This document shows, in pieces, positions 51,560 through 60,868 of a DNA stretch of 61,804 bases (positions are counted from its first letter, which is position 1; each line of letters opens with the position of its first letter). Position numbers and translations under genes: made by a program. The notes under the pieces were generated by a model. The model saw only the letters and a list, made by a program, of their open reading frames with translations. It had not been told where the DNA came from and did not search any database. Source of the stretch: Methanocella sp. (GTDB taxonomy: Archaea; Halobacteriota; Methanocellia; Methanocellales; Methanocellaceae); the NCBI RefSeq assembly GCF_035506375.1, contig NZ_DATJPM010000095.1, positions 1-61,804 on the forward strand. The letters are read 5' to 3'.

Positions 51560-52762
51560 ATGAGCATTCATCCTGCTTTGTCCGACGACGGGAATAGAGA
51601 AAAAGGGAGAGAAGATTTTTTTAGGACGCTGGACTCGCTCCGGGAGAAATATCCCACCGCGACCGGTGACCTGGAGAAGCTCATTCTATATGAGAATAAC
51701 CTCTGGGAGAGCCGGCGGTTCCTGGTCAATATCTTCGATAATTTTCGGGAAGGCATCGATATCATCGATAAAGACCTGAAGATCGTCCAGATAAACCGGG
51801 TCCTCAATCTGATCTACAAGGACTCTATACCCATAACAGGTAAGCTATGCCATCAGGTGTTCGCGGGCCGGGACGAGCCCTGCGAGCAGTGCCCGAGCCT
51901 TATGGCAATGAAAGATAAGGCCATACACAGCGTGGTCATGCTCCTGTTTGAGGGTACGGAAAGGAAGGCGTGGGTCCGTATCACCGCATTCCCCATTATC
52001 GACATCGATGGGAATGTCCTGGGCACCATAGAGCATAGCAGGAACGTCACAGAGGACGTGAACGCCGAAAAAGCGCTGTGCGATTCGAAGACGCAGGTCG
52101 AGCTGTACCTGGATCTGATGGGCCACGATATCAACAACCTGAACCAGATCGGGATGGGATTTTTAGAGCTGGCGCTGAATTCTCCGAGCCTGGACGAGAA
52201 CAGCCGAAGCATGATGTCCAAATCCCTGATGGCTTTCGAGAATAGCTCCAGGCTCATCGATAACGTCCGGAAGCTCCAGAAGGTCCGGTCCGGCGAGCTC
52301 TGCCAGAAAGAAATGGACGCAGGCAGGATACTGGCAGACGTCTGCCGCCTCTATGCGAACCGGCATGGCGTGAAGATCAACTATAAGCCGGTCGAAGGGG
52401 CCACAGTAATGGCGAATGAATTACTGTTCGACCTGTTCTCGAACCTCGTCGGCAACGCCATAAAGCACTCGAACGACATTCCGGTAGTCGATATCGGGCT
52501 TGATACGTGGAGCCTGAAGTCAGAAAAATACTACCGGATTGTGGTCGAGGATAATGGTCCCGGCATCCCGGATGAGATAAAAACGCTCATCTTTAATCGC
52601 CAGCTCCAGGGAGGTCCACAGGCAAAGGGCAGCGGCATGGGGCTATACCTGGTCAGAGCCCTTGTGGAAGATTTCCATGGCCTGGTATGGGTAGAAGACC
52701 GTATCCCCGGCGACCGCAGAAAGGGAAGCCGGTTCGTGGTCCTGCTGCCGGCCGTGAGATGA
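51560..52762 (+). CDS. PAS-sensor histidine kinase
   Basis: A 400-residue soluble kinase: a PAS domain (about 50-165; NFREGIDIIDKDLKIVQINR, CHQVFAGRDEPCEQCP with a CxxC that may bind a metal), a phospho-acceptor His189 in GHDINNLNQIGMGF, and an ATPase domain with NLVGNAIKHSN, VEDNGPGIPDE and GSGMGLYLVRALVEDFHG. No response regulator lies beside it. No transmembrane helix, so it senses a cytoplasmic signal. Confidence 0.92.
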   Translation: MSIHPALSDDGNREKGREDFFRTLDSLREKYPTATGDLEKLILYENNLWESRRFLVNIFDNFREGIDIIDKDLKIVQINRVLNLIYKDSIPITGKLCHQVFAGRDEPCEQCPSLMAMKDKAIHSVVMLLFEGTERKAWVRITAFPIIDIDGNVLGTIEHSRNVTEDVNAEKALCDSKTQVELYLDLMGHDINNLNQIGMGFLELALNSPSLDENSRSMMSKSLMAFENSSRLIDNVRKLQKVRSGELCQKEMDAGRILADVCRLYANRHGVKINYKPVEGATVMANELLFDLFSNLVGNAIKHSNDIPVVDIGLDTWSLKSEKYYRIVVEDNGPGIPDEIKTLIFNRQLQGGPQAKGSGMGLYLVRALVEDFHGLVWVEDRIPGDRRKGSRFVVLLPAVR

Positions 52763-52771
52763 GGATAGGCG

Positions 52772-53554
52772 TTACCGGGCAGCCAGGCTGAATACTGCCG
52801 CAGTGACCCCAATCAGGCCCTTTTTTATAATGCCTGGCTTCGGGCCATAGTAAAAAAAGACGTCATTTTCGTACCACCCGTGCTCCTTCCAGTAGCGATA
52901 GTCGGGAGAGCCGGGCTCGTCTCTCAGGTGGGCCTTCCTTGTCAGCGAGAACCGGGCCATGTCCGCGACCCCTGGCTTTGGCTCTCCGGCCTTCAGAGCC
53001 AGATAAAAATTTCTCGCGGCTTCGCCGGTCTTTTTTAGCTTTTCAGCTTCGAGCTTCTCCCGCTCAAGTGGCGTGCCCCAGTCCGGGCGCTCGTGCATGA
53101 CAACCCCCGCTTTATGGACAACCTTGAAACCTACAGATTCGATGGCAATGCCGAAGGCCAGGAGCATGAAGCCCCCGCCTCCGCCGCCCGACGTCGTAAG
53201 GAGCAGGGCGTTCCTGAAAAAGCGGGGCCGATGGCAGGCATAGCAGAGCCGGTCGATGAAGTTCTTCATGAGTCCCGACACGTTGCCCACGTATGTTGGC
53301 GATGCGAAGATGACGCCGTCGGCGGCCAGCATCTTCTGCTCGAGCAGGGCGCGGTCATCCTTCAGAGGGCAGAGCTGCTCGCCCTTATCCATGCACAGGC
53401 GGCACCCCCGGCACATTCCCAGGTTCAGGTCCTTGAGGAACACGTACTCGAACTCCACGTCTCCCATCAAATGCATCTGCTCTTCGACCAGTTTCGTGGC
53501 TTTATAAGTATTGCCCAGCTTCCGGGGGCTGCCCATGACTGCTAGCACGCGCAT
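52772..53554 (-). CDS. iron-sulfur flavoprotein-like reductase
   Basis: A 260-residue flavodoxin-fold protein: FMN loop MGSPRKLGNTYKA, then the compact Cys motif CX2CX2CX7C (Cys48, 51, 54 and 62) in GMCRGCRLCMDKGEQLC, and FASPTYVGNVSGLMKNFIDR. It resembles the Methanosarcina iron-sulfur flavoprotein Isf, which can reduce O2 or peroxide with electrons from ferredoxin. It overlaps the TetR gene by 1 base at the stop/start, so the two form an operon. Confidence 0.85.
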   Translation of the reverse strand: MRVLAVMGSPRKLGNTYKATKLVEEQMHLMGDVEFEYVFLKDLNLGMCRGCRLCMDKGEQLCPLKDDRALLEQKMLAADGVIFASPTYVGNVSGLMKNFIDRLCYACHRPRFFRNALLLTTSGGGGGGFMLLAFGIAIESVGFKVVHKAGVVMHERPDWGTPLEREKLEAEKLKKTGEAARNFYLALKAGEPKPGVADMARFSLTRKAHLRDEPGSPDYRYWKEHGWYENDVFFYYGPKPGIIKKGLIGVTAAVFSLAAR

Positions 53555-54201
53555 TATTTCATCTCCTTAGGCCGGGCGGCGATGGCGCGGGCGAGCAGGG
53601 CCATGGAGTGGGCCATATATTCATCATGCGTTTTCATTCCTTCGCTCAAAGCCCATTCCATTACCGGCCCGGGACTGGCGATGTTCTCGCACGTTGACAT
53701 GACGAATATGGCGGTTTCCAGCGGGTCGACACCACCGGTTATCGTCCCGTCTTCCAGTCCCTGCACGATGGCCGAGTTGAGGCCGCCGATGATCTCCCTG
53801 GCGATAGTGGCCTGCTCCATCGCGCTGTCCACCTGGCTCATATCGAAGCGATGGGTTCGCGCATAGCAGAGCTCGCGGTAGTGCTCCGGATGTTCCCTGC
53901 AATAACGGAAAAACGCCTCGCACATCCGGAGAAGCCGGCCCTTACCCTTCCGGCTTTTCTTCTGTGGGGCGAGGAGCTCGTCCCTCATGATGAGGAGCCC
54001 GCGCCGCAGCACGGCAAAGTAGAGCGAGTCCTTGTTCTTAAAGTAGATGTACAGGGTCGCCTTGTTGATCTTCAGCGCATCAGCGATGTCGCTCATGGAC
54101 ACGCCGTCATAGCCTTTTGCGAAGAACAGTTTTTCGGCGGCGTCGACAATATAATCCCGGCGCCGTTCTTTTTCCAGCTCTTTTAGATCTGCGATGGACA
54201 T
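53554..54201 (-). CDS. TetR/AcrR-family repressor
   Basis: A 215-residue regulator: N-terminal helix-turn-helix (IVDAAEKLFFAKGYDGVSMSDIADALKINKATLYIYFKNKDSLYFAVLRRG) and a C-terminal ligand-binding region. It probably represses itself and the flavoprotein; four candidate operators lie upstream. The ligand may be a redox-active or xenobiotic compound. Confidence 0.9.
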   Translation of the reverse strand: MSIADLKELEKERRRDYIVDAAEKLFFAKGYDGVSMSDIADALKINKATLYIYFKNKDSLYFAVLRRGLLIMRDELLAPQKKSRKGKGRLLRMCEAFFRYCREHPEHYRELCYARTHRFDMSQVDSAMEQATIAREIIGGLNSAIVQGLEDGTITGGVDPLETAIFVMSTCENIASPGPVMEWALSEGMKTHDEYMAHSMALLARAIAARPKEMK

Positions 54202-54213
54202 GATGGACCTTTG

Positions 54214-54285
54214 AAACCGATAGTTATGATTTTAACCTATGGTTATTAATTATAACCAATGGTTACTAAATAAAACCAGTAGTTA
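54214..54285 (-). promoter_or_regulatory. four phased TetR operators
   Basis: Four 13-bp palindromic sites of form WAACCNRTRGTTA lie at 54214-54226, 54233-54245, 54253-54265 and 54273-54285, spaced 19, 20 and 20 bases. Sites 2 (TAACCTATGGTTA) and 3 (TAACCAATGGTTA) have matching arms. They fill the region just upstream of the TetR start. The 20-base step is about two helical turns, so bound dimers would face the same side of the DNA. Confidence 0.75.
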
Positions 54286-54358
54286 ATTATCCTATAAAAG
54301 CCTTTTCTTTTTAAATTTATTTCATCGACGGCAAAAATGGAAAGGAGACCGGGCCCGA

Positions 54359-55372
54359 CTATAGGTGCCGGATGATTGTGTTGACCATCTGGCTGGACTT
54401 CGCCTTGCCGCCCATGTCGTAGGTGACGTGCTTCTTCTCGGCGATGACCTTTTCGGCCGCCTTGAAGATGGCCTGCGACTGCGTCTTCTCGCCCAGGTAA
54501 TCGATCATCCAGGCGCCCGCGAGCACGGTCGCCACCGGGTTGACCTTGTCCAGGCCCGCATACTTGGGTGCGCTGCCGTGTGCCGGCTCGAACATGGCGT
54601 ACCTGTCGCCGATGTTCGCACTATAAATTAAGCCGATGCTGCCCACGAGCGAAGAGCACTCCTCGCTCAGGATGTCCATGAACAGGTTGGTCGAAAGCAG
54701 GACTTTCTGGTTATAATTTTGAGGGTTCTTGATGAGCTGCTGGGCCACGTTGTCCACGTGGTACTCCTCGAGCTCGATGCCCCTGTACTCGGCCTTGACC
54801 TTCTCGCACTCTTCCAGGAAGGCGCCGTCGGTCTTCTTCAGGATGTTGCTCTTGTGGATGGCGACCACTGACCACCACTTCCTGCGCTTAGCCTCCTCGA
54901 ACGCATACTTTGCAATACGCCGGCAGGAGGGGCGGGTAATTTTTCTGATTGCGATAAAAACATCGTCGGTGATCTGGACTTCCTCGCCCACGTAGAGGCC
55001 CTCGGTGCCCTCCCGCACGCAAACGAAGTCGACTTCGCCAAGCGGGGCTGCCGTACCGGCGTAGGACTTGATGGGGCGGACGTTCGCGTACAGGTCGAAT
55101 TTTTGTCGGATGGATACTGCGACGCTCTTAGGCGAGCCGGCGCCCCCAGGCGTGGTCGTGGGGCCCTTGAAGCAGGCGTCCGTCTCAGAGAGGGCTTTCC
55201 AGGTCTCCTCGGGAATGAGGCTGCTGCCGCCGTGCTTCTCCCACCAGCCGGCACCGGCCTCGCACTCGACGAAGCCGACTTTGGAGCCGGCGGCCTTCAC
55301 CGTCTTGATCATCAGATCCGTCAGTTCGGGGCCGACGCCGTCCCCCTTGATGACTGCGACTTTCTTTGCCAT
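54359..55372 (-). CDS. isocitrate/isopropylmalate dehydrogenase (NAD-dependent)
   Basis: A 337-residue beta-decarboxylating dehydrogenase: VIKGDGVGPE, SVAVSIRQKFDLYANVRPIKS (substrate-binding arginines), REGTEGLYVG, ANIGDRYAMFEPAHGSAPKYAG. The SVAVSIRQ segment looks more like isocitrate than isopropylmalate enzymes, but I cannot decide from sequence alone. It would act after the citrate-synthase-like enzyme if that makes citrate. Start is ATG 55372. The marker-2 gene ends 30 bases upstream. Confidence 0.82.
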   Translation of the reverse strand: MAKKVAVIKGDGVGPELTDLMIKTVKAAGSKVGFVECEAGAGWWEKHGGSSLIPEETWKALSETDACFKGPTTTPGGAGSPKSVAVSIRQKFDLYANVRPIKSYAGTAAPLGEVDFVCVREGTEGLYVGEEVQITDDVFIAIRKITRPSCRRIAKYAFEEAKRRKWWSVVAIHKSNILKKTDGAFLEECEKVKAEYRGIELEEYHVDNVAQQLIKNPQNYNQKVLLSTNLFMDILSEECSSLVGSIGLIYSANIGDRYAMFEPAHGSAPKYAGLDKVNPVATVLAGAWMIDYLGEKTQSQAIFKAAEKVIAEKKHVTYDMGGKAKSSQMVNTIIRHL

Positions 55373-55402
55373 GTGAAAATACCTCTTAAATAACAGAAAA
55401 AC

Positions 55403-56392
55403 TCAGCGGCCGTTAACGCACCACCGGCCCCTTGCAGGCCCGAGCCCGGTGATCTCGTGCTTCGTGAAGTCGAACACCGTGGCCCGCTCGCCGCCTTCCA
55501 CAATATCGAGGCGGCGGTCGGAGACTATCTTGCCGATCTTCGTGGCATTAAGCTTGTGCTTCTTATAAGTAGCGAGGACCCGCTGCGTATTCTCCGGCTT
55601 ACAGGTCACGATGAAGCCCATGCCTGGGTACATCTTGAGCCAGTGCTCCCAGGCGAGGCCCGCCGGCTTCGGGAGGGCGCTCATGTCCACGTCCGCGCCG
55701 ACGCCCGAGACTTCGAGGAGCATGCCCAGCGTGCCGATGATGCCCGGATTGCTGACGTCCTTGCCGGCCGTGAGCAGCTTCTTTTCGCCCAGCTCCACCA
55801 TGGAGCCGACCTGCAGCCGGACGGTGGACGCGTCCTTCAGGTACGTGGTGTCCCAGTTGAGGTCACACGTCGGGTAGACCCGCCCGTCCATGTCCATGGC
55901 CAGCACTACGTCGTCGCCCGGCCTGGCGGTGCTGCTGTAGATGATGCAGTCCTTCTTCACTATGCCTAAGATCGCTACGTCCAGCGCCGAATAGGGCGTA
56001 TCCGGGTGCACGTGGCCGCCCACGATGGGCACGCCGAACTTGTCGATACCGGCCTTCATGCCTTTCAGTACCTTTTGCGTTATCTCCTCGGAGTTGGAGG
56101 AAAATACGTCCACCATGCCGAGAGGCCTGCCGCCCATGGCGGCGATGTCGTGGACGTTTACGAGCACGGAGCAGTAGCCTGACCACTCGGGGTCGGCCTG
56201 CATGAGCTTATCCCAGATGCCGTCGGCCGCCAGTAGCAGCGCGTACTCGCCGTTATCGATGATGGCGGCGTCCTCGCCGAAGGAGGGATTGGTCCCCTTC
56301 TCGTCGAATATGCCCACGATGTTTTTGATGGTATGCTTGCGGGTAGTTCCCAGATAATCGCGCAACGATCCTGCAAGGCTCTCGAGGTTCAT
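55403..56392 (-). CDS. methanogenesis marker protein 2 (AIR synthase-like)
   Basis: A 329-residue protein of the AIRS/HypE/SelD/ThiL family, with GEDAAIIDNGEYALLLAADGIW, VNVHDIAAMGGRPLGMVDVFSS and GHVHPDTPYSALDVAILG. Matching methanogen proteins are called marker 2 because they occur in all methanogens. A kinase-like or cofactor-related role is supposed; it is not defined. It lies upstream of the dehydrogenase gene, same strand. Confidence 0.88.
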   Translation of the reverse strand: MNLESLAGSLRDYLGTTRKHTIKNIVGIFDEKGTNPSFGEDAAIIDNGEYALLLAADGIWDKLMQADPEWSGYCSVLVNVHDIAAMGGRPLGMVDVFSSNSEEITQKVLKGMKAGIDKFGVPIVGGHVHPDTPYSALDVAILGIVKKDCIIYSSTARPGDDVVLAMDMDGRVYPTCDLNWDTTYLKDASTVRLQVGSMVELGEKKLLTAGKDVSNPGIIGTLGMLLEVSGVGADVDMSALPKPAGLAWEHWLKMYPGMGFIVTCKPENTQRVLATYKKHKLNATKIGKIVSDRRLDIVEGGERATVFDFTKHEITGLGPARGRWCVNGR

Positions 56393-56528
56393 TCAGCAAG
56401 TCTCTCCATGTAATATGCCTATTGTCTGCCTATTATCCCCCATGCTTTTTAAAGATATCGACCACTGCACGATTCTCCTTTTGATACGCGCAAAGAATTA
56501 ATCTAGTCGCACGGCTATTTAAGATTCG

Positions 56529-58028
56529 ATGAGCGAAGAGTCCCGCCTGGACTGGGCCGAGAAATACAGGCCGGTATCCCTTTCGGATGTTGTAGGCAAC
56601 GACGCCGCCGTGAAAGCCCTAAAGAAGTGGGCAGAGTCATTCGACTCTGGAAAGAAGGCCGCCATCCTCTACGGGGGCCCGGGCATCGGCAAGACGTCGG
56701 CCGCGTTAGCGCTGGCCCACGACATGGGCTGGGACTACATCGAGATGAACGCCTCGGACCAGCGGACAAAGGATGCGATAAATAAAGTCGCCGGCTCGGC
56801 ATCGAAGACGGGCACTTTCGGCGGCACGAACGAGAGGCGCCTGCTTATTCTGGACGAGGCCGATAACCTGCACGGCAATTACGACCGGGGCGGCGAGGCG
56901 GCCATCATCAACGTCATAAAGAACACGAACCAGCCGATAGTCCTCATCGCGAACGACTTTTATGCCCTATCGAAGCCGCTGCGGGATGCGGCAGAGCCCA
57001 TACAGTTCCGGGCTTTATTGAGCTCTTCAATCGCCAGAGTACTCAAAAAGGTCTGCATGGCCGAGAACATCAGGTGCCAGCCGGACGCCCTCATGAAGAT
57101 CGCGGAGAGGACGAACGACATGCGGTCTGCCATCAACGACCTCCAGGCCGCGGCCATGGGCCAGGATGAGGTGACGCTCGCCGACGTTACGACGGGCGAG
57201 CGGGACGTGCCCGAGTCCATATTCAAGGTCATGGGGCTGATATTCCGGGGCGACGACCCGGAGAGGGCCCGCCGGGCGGTCATGGAACTGGACGAGAGCC
57301 CCGAGGACCTGGTGGGATGGGTGGACGAGAACCTGCCCCGGGAGTACCGGGATGACGACCTGGAGAGGGGCTTTGACGTGCTATCGAAGGCCGACATGTT
57401 CCTGGGACGGGTGAGGCGGCGCATGGACTACGGCATGTGGCGCTACGCCTCCTTCATGATGGTGGCTGGCGTGAACAGGGCCCGGAAGCATCGCTATGGC
57501 GGCTACACCCGCTATAGCGCACCGACCTACTGGCAGAAGCTGGGCCGGGCCAGGGGCAGCCGGGCCGTCCGGGACTCGCTCGCCGGGAAGATCGGCGGCT
57601 ACTGCCACGCGTCCAGAAGAGAGGCCCGTGCCGTCTATATACCGCTCCTGCGCATCCTGTTCCAGGACGAGGATTATGCCGTCGGCATCACGGCCAGGCT
57701 CAGGCTCGAGGAGGACGATATCGCCTTTCTCATGGAGGCGGAAAAGTCCTCGAAAAAGGTCGAAAAGATCTATGAGAAGTCCAGGGACCTCATCGAGAAG
57801 GAGGTCGAGCAAGAGATCGACGCTTTCGCCAGGTTCGCCCCGAAAGAAAGCGCCAAAATCGAGCCGGTGGTCGAGGAAGCGCCGAAGCCGAAGCGGAAGC
57901 GCAAGACCGCAAGGGACGGCGGCGATGTAGAAAAAGCTCCTGTCATCATCGAGCCAATGCCCGAAGAGCCTAAAAAAGAAGAAGCCCCTGCGGAGCCGAA
58001 AAGTCAGCGCACATTATTCGACTTTTGA
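56529..58028 (+). CDS. rfcL: replication factor C large subunit
   Basis: A 499-residue AAA+ clamp loader subunit: Walker A GGPGIGKTS (49-57), Walker B LLILDEADNLHG, sensor-1 region IVLIANDFYALSKPL, RFALL-type RFRALLSSS. The C-terminal Lys/Glu-rich linker ends in SQRTLFDF, a PIP box that binds PCNA. It loads the PCNA sliding clamp with RfcS at replication forks. The last 15 bases overlap the convergent small gene. Confidence 0.95.
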   Translation: MSEESRLDWAEKYRPVSLSDVVGNDAAVKALKKWAESFDSGKKAAILYGGPGIGKTSAALALAHDMGWDYIEMNASDQRTKDAINKVAGSASKTGTFGGTNERRLLILDEADNLHGNYDRGGEAAIINVIKNTNQPIVLIANDFYALSKPLRDAAEPIQFRALLSSSIARVLKKVCMAENIRCQPDALMKIAERTNDMRSAINDLQAAAMGQDEVTLADVTTGERDVPESIFKVMGLIFRGDDPERARRAVMELDESPEDLVGWVDENLPREYRDDDLERGFDVLSKADMFLGRVRRRMDYGMWRYASFMMVAGVNRARKHRYGGYTRYSAPTYWQKLGRARGSRAVRDSLAGKIGGYCHASRREARAVYIPLLRILFQDEDYAVGITARLRLEEDDIAFLMEAEKSSKKVEKIYEKSRDLIEKEVEQEIDAFARFAPKESAKIEPVVEEAPKPKRKRKTARDGGDVEKAPVIIEPMPEEPKKEEAPAEPKSQRTLFDF

Positions 58029-58232
58029 TTCCTTAGCCTTCTCGGCCTGACCCTTTTCCCGTATTTTCTTAACGACCAGCATGAGCACGTAGGCGATAAT
58101 TATCGAGAAGAAGCCTATCAATTGAAAGATAGAGTCATTCTTCAGCATGCCCCAGAGGAAGGCACAAAGGCCGACGAAGGCGATGACGACGCCGACGATG
58201 GCGATGACGCGCCGCTGCGTGAGATTATCCAT
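58014..58232 (-). CDS. hypothetical two-helix membrane protein
   Basis: A 72-residue protein with two hydrophobic helices (about 9-29 and 36-55), then a Lys/Glu-rich tail. The 3' end overlaps rfcL by 15 bases. It lies downstream of the LemA/DUF2207 pair on the same strand and may be co-transcribed with them. No family recognised. Confidence 0.7.
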   Translation of the reverse strand: MDNLTQRRVIAIVGVVIAFVGLCAFLWGMLKNDSIFQLIGFFSIIIAYVLMLVVKKIREKGQAEKAKESKVE

Positions 58233-58278
58233 GATGGCCTCTATGTATCCGCTTCTCTATAAAAGGTTATGGGGGGTT

Positions 58279-60243
58279 TCACCGGCCCCCGCCGCCGCCA
58301 CCGCCGAACCCGCCGCCACCGCCGAACCCGCCGCCACCGCCGTGGCTGCTGCTGACGCCGCCCGCGTAGAGCGACGTGCTCATGGCGGCGAAGGCCATGC
58401 CCATGTGCGGGGGCACGCGGGCTTCCTGCACGTCGATGTGCAGCTCCTCCAGCGCCTTTTCCACGTTTTTACCCACGCCTAAGGCCGTGCCGTATGCCAG
58501 CCACTTGCCCCACATGGAGACGTCCTGCGGGGCGTACTTCCGGAGCATGGCCATGTCGGAGAGGAAGTGCGCGAACGCGTCCCACTGCAGCTTCTCCTCG
58601 TAGTGGTCGCCCTTCCAGTAGCCGAAGAGCGTCGAGGGATAGGCGGCCGCAATAATTACCTGCACGATCGAGACGACGAACAGTACGATGGCCATGACCA
58701 GCGGCATGCCCCAGGCCTGGTCGCCCCGGAGCAGCATGCCCCCGCCTAAGGCGATGGCCAGCCCCAAAAAGCCCGGCACCAGCAGCGGCAGCAGCTTCTT
58801 GCGGCCGCTGTGCGTGTATTCGTCGATGAGGGCCTTATCCGTATAGCCGGTGACGCCGACGTAGGACTGGTAAAACCGCCTCATCTCCGAGGCGATCACC
58901 GTATTCGTCCTCGCCTGCTTGGACAGCTTTTGCAGCTCTTCCGTGTCCAGGGGGCCGCCGTTGCCGACCTCCGCCAGGAAGTGCAGGACCTTCTCATCGT
59001 AGGGGTCGTTCGACGTACGGTCGAGCACGGTTATGATCTGCCCCTTGCCGGCCGGCTTTTCCTGGATATCGATCTTTTTCCGCTGGTACAGGTCGACCAT
59101 CGTGGCGTACAGCCCGTCCTGGTCGAAATCGGTGGCCCGCTTCTTGAAGAGCAGGTTCACCTGCCAGGGCTTCATTTTCTCGTTGGGGATAAAGCTCAGG
59201 TATTCGGGCACTGTGAACTGCTTCTCCCGGCCGAAGAGCAGGTAGACCGCCAGCAGCGCGAACGGCATCAGCACGACGAGGGCGATGGCGGCATATTCCA
59301 GCCACTGGAACAGCGTGACAGTCAGCGAGTACGCGGCGTTGGCCTGCTCCGTCTGGCCCTTCACCTTTGTCGTGGGAATGAGATCGCCCGGCATTTCGCC
59401 CGTCAGGCCCTTATCGTATAGCATTTCGACCTCGAGCAGCTCGTTCTGGGGCGAGGAGCCGGAGATGACATAGTGATCGCCCGCCTTCACGGCGGTCAGC
59501 GTATCGGAGTGCGGATAGACCGAGTCCAGGTACTTCGAGTAGATGACGATGTTTACGTGCCGTATTTCAGGGTGCTCTCTTAAAAATTTGAGGTTCAGGT
59601 GAGCATTGGTATCATCATACTGTATCGGCGGGTGTAGAATATAGGTATACGTGACCGTATAAGTGCCCGGGCTAAAGTAGGAGGGTTTATAAGCCCCTAT
59701 CTCATTATTGTTCGCCTTATCCGAAATAAAGTATAAGTTCTCACTCGACGTCGTGCCGTCAACATGGACAACGTGCCTGGCATCGACAAGATATCCGATG
59801 GCGCCGGCCGGCACCTTTCGGGACGTGAGCTCGAGGCACGGGTACAGGGCGCCGGACACGTCGCCCTGCGCGTACACGGGGTCGTCCCAGTACCGGTACA
59901 GCATCCGGTAATCGCTCGACGTCACGTCGGTGGCGATCTGCTCGACCATGGTGCCGTTGTCGTAGAGCGTGACGTTGTACGAATCCCAGACCAGGTCCCC
60001 GCCGACCATGGTGGTCGAGAACGTGGTGACCGCCAGAACGGATAGCGCCCCGAGGATGAGGGTGATGGCCACGAGCGAAAGGATCTGCCCGCCCTCGTGC
60101 ACCGGACGGATGTAGATGCCCGTATCGCCCATCTTCTTTTTTATAAAACGGGCCAGGAGTATCCATATGGGGGAAAAGAAAAGAAGGGCCCATACGATCA
60201 TGAACCCTAATCCGGACAGGATATCGAGGGGCGAATTGGCCAT
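58279..60243 (-). CDS. DUF2207-type membrane protein with Gly-rich tail
   Basis: A 654-residue protein: transmembrane helices near the N-terminus (about 10-28 and 48-72), an extracytoplasmic beta-rich domain (about 75-300), two helices (about 310-335 and 505-555), a cytoplasmic region between them, and a low-complexity tail built of GGGGGFGGGGGFGG units. DUF2207 proteins are usually found with LemA, as here. Likely role in envelope stress or membrane organisation, which is inferred. The start is 12 bases from the lemA stop. Confidence 0.85.
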   Translation of the reverse strand: MANSPLDILSGLGFMIVWALLFFSPIWILLARFIKKKMGDTGIYIRPVHEGGQILSLVAITLILGALSVLAVTTFSTTMVGGDLVWDSYNVTLYDNGTMVEQIATDVTSSDYRMLYRYWDDPVYAQGDVSGALYPCLELTSRKVPAGAIGYLVDARHVVHVDGTTSSENLYFISDKANNNEIGAYKPSYFSPGTYTVTYTYILHPPIQYDDTNAHLNLKFLREHPEIRHVNIVIYSKYLDSVYPHSDTLTAVKAGDHYVISGSSPQNELLEVEMLYDKGLTGEMPGDLIPTTKVKGQTEQANAAYSLTVTLFQWLEYAAIALVVLMPFALLAVYLLFGREKQFTVPEYLSFIPNEKMKPWQVNLLFKKRATDFDQDGLYATMVDLYQRKKIDIQEKPAGKGQIITVLDRTSNDPYDEKVLHFLAEVGNGGPLDTEELQKLSKQARTNTVIASEMRRFYQSYVGVTGYTDKALIDEYTHSGRKKLLPLLVPGFLGLAIALGGGMLLRGDQAWGMPLVMAIVLFVVSIVQVIIAAAYPSTLFGYWKGDHYEEKLQWDAFAHFLSDMAMLRKYAPQDVSMWGKWLAYGTALGVGKNVEKALEELHIDVQEARVPPHMGMAFAAMSTSLYAGGVSSSHGGGGGFGGGGGFGGGGGGGR

Positions 60244-60255
60244 CGGACCCCCGCC

Positions 60256-60822
60256 TTAGAACTCGATCTTCGGCGCCTTCTTGATGTCCTCTTCGAACTC
60301 GAGGTACTCCATCCGGCGCATTCCGAACAGGGCGCCCACGATGTTCGACGGGATGGTATCCAGCATGGTGTTGAACTGCTGGGCGACGTTGTTGTAAGTG
60401 TACCGCTGCCGGGCGATCTCGGCCTCAATCTCGTTGATGGACGTCTGGAGGCTGGTGACCGTCTGCGAGGTCTTCAGGTCCGGGTAGGCCTCCGCGACGG
60501 CGAACAGGCTCCCGACCAGCGAGCGCGACTCCTTTTCGGCGTTGTTGATCTCGGCCGGCCCGCCCTTCGCTACGCTCGCCCGGAGGCCGGTGATCTTCTC
60601 CAGCGTCTCCTTCTCGAACTTCGCGTAGCTCTTCACGGCACCTAAAAGCTGCTCGATCATGTCGAGTCGCTTTTTCATGGCCACCTTGACCTGCCCCAGC
60701 TGGGCCTCTGCCCCGTTCCGGAGGCTCATGAAGCGGTTATAGATCAATACGAGCCATAGCACGAGTAAGACGACTATGGCGAGTATTACTAATAAAACGA
60801 TGATCGTGATCAGGTCCAACAT
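60256..60822 (-). CDS. LemA family protein
   Basis: About 188 residues: N-terminal transmembrane helix (about 5-28), the LemA signature YNRFMSLRNGAEAQLGQVKVAMKKRLDMI, and a helical bundle (AEAYPDLKTSQTVTSLQTSINEIEAEIARQRYTYN). LemA proteins are conserved membrane-anchored proteins of unknown function often paired with DUF2207, as here. GTG 60828 is an alternative start; AGGTGG lies just upstream. Confidence 0.92.
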   Translation of the reverse strand: MLDLITIIVLLVILAIVVLLVLWLVLIYNRFMSLRNGAEAQLGQVKVAMKKRLDMIEQLLGAVKSYAKFEKETLEKITGLRASVAKGGPAEINNAEKESRSLVGSLFAVAEAYPDLKTSQTVTSLQTSINEIEAEIARQRYTYNNVAQQFNTMLDTIPSNIVGALFGMRRMEYLEFEEDIKKAPKIEF

Positions 60823-60868
60823 ACCCACCTAATATATAATAATCGCGGCGAGAATAAGAAACTTTGGT

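Noticed and set aside
58279..58330. DNA tandem repeat as a recombination or phase-variation site
   Set aside because: It encodes the Gly-rich tail (GGF units) in frame, so protein composition explains the repeat; length variation remains possible but is not shown.
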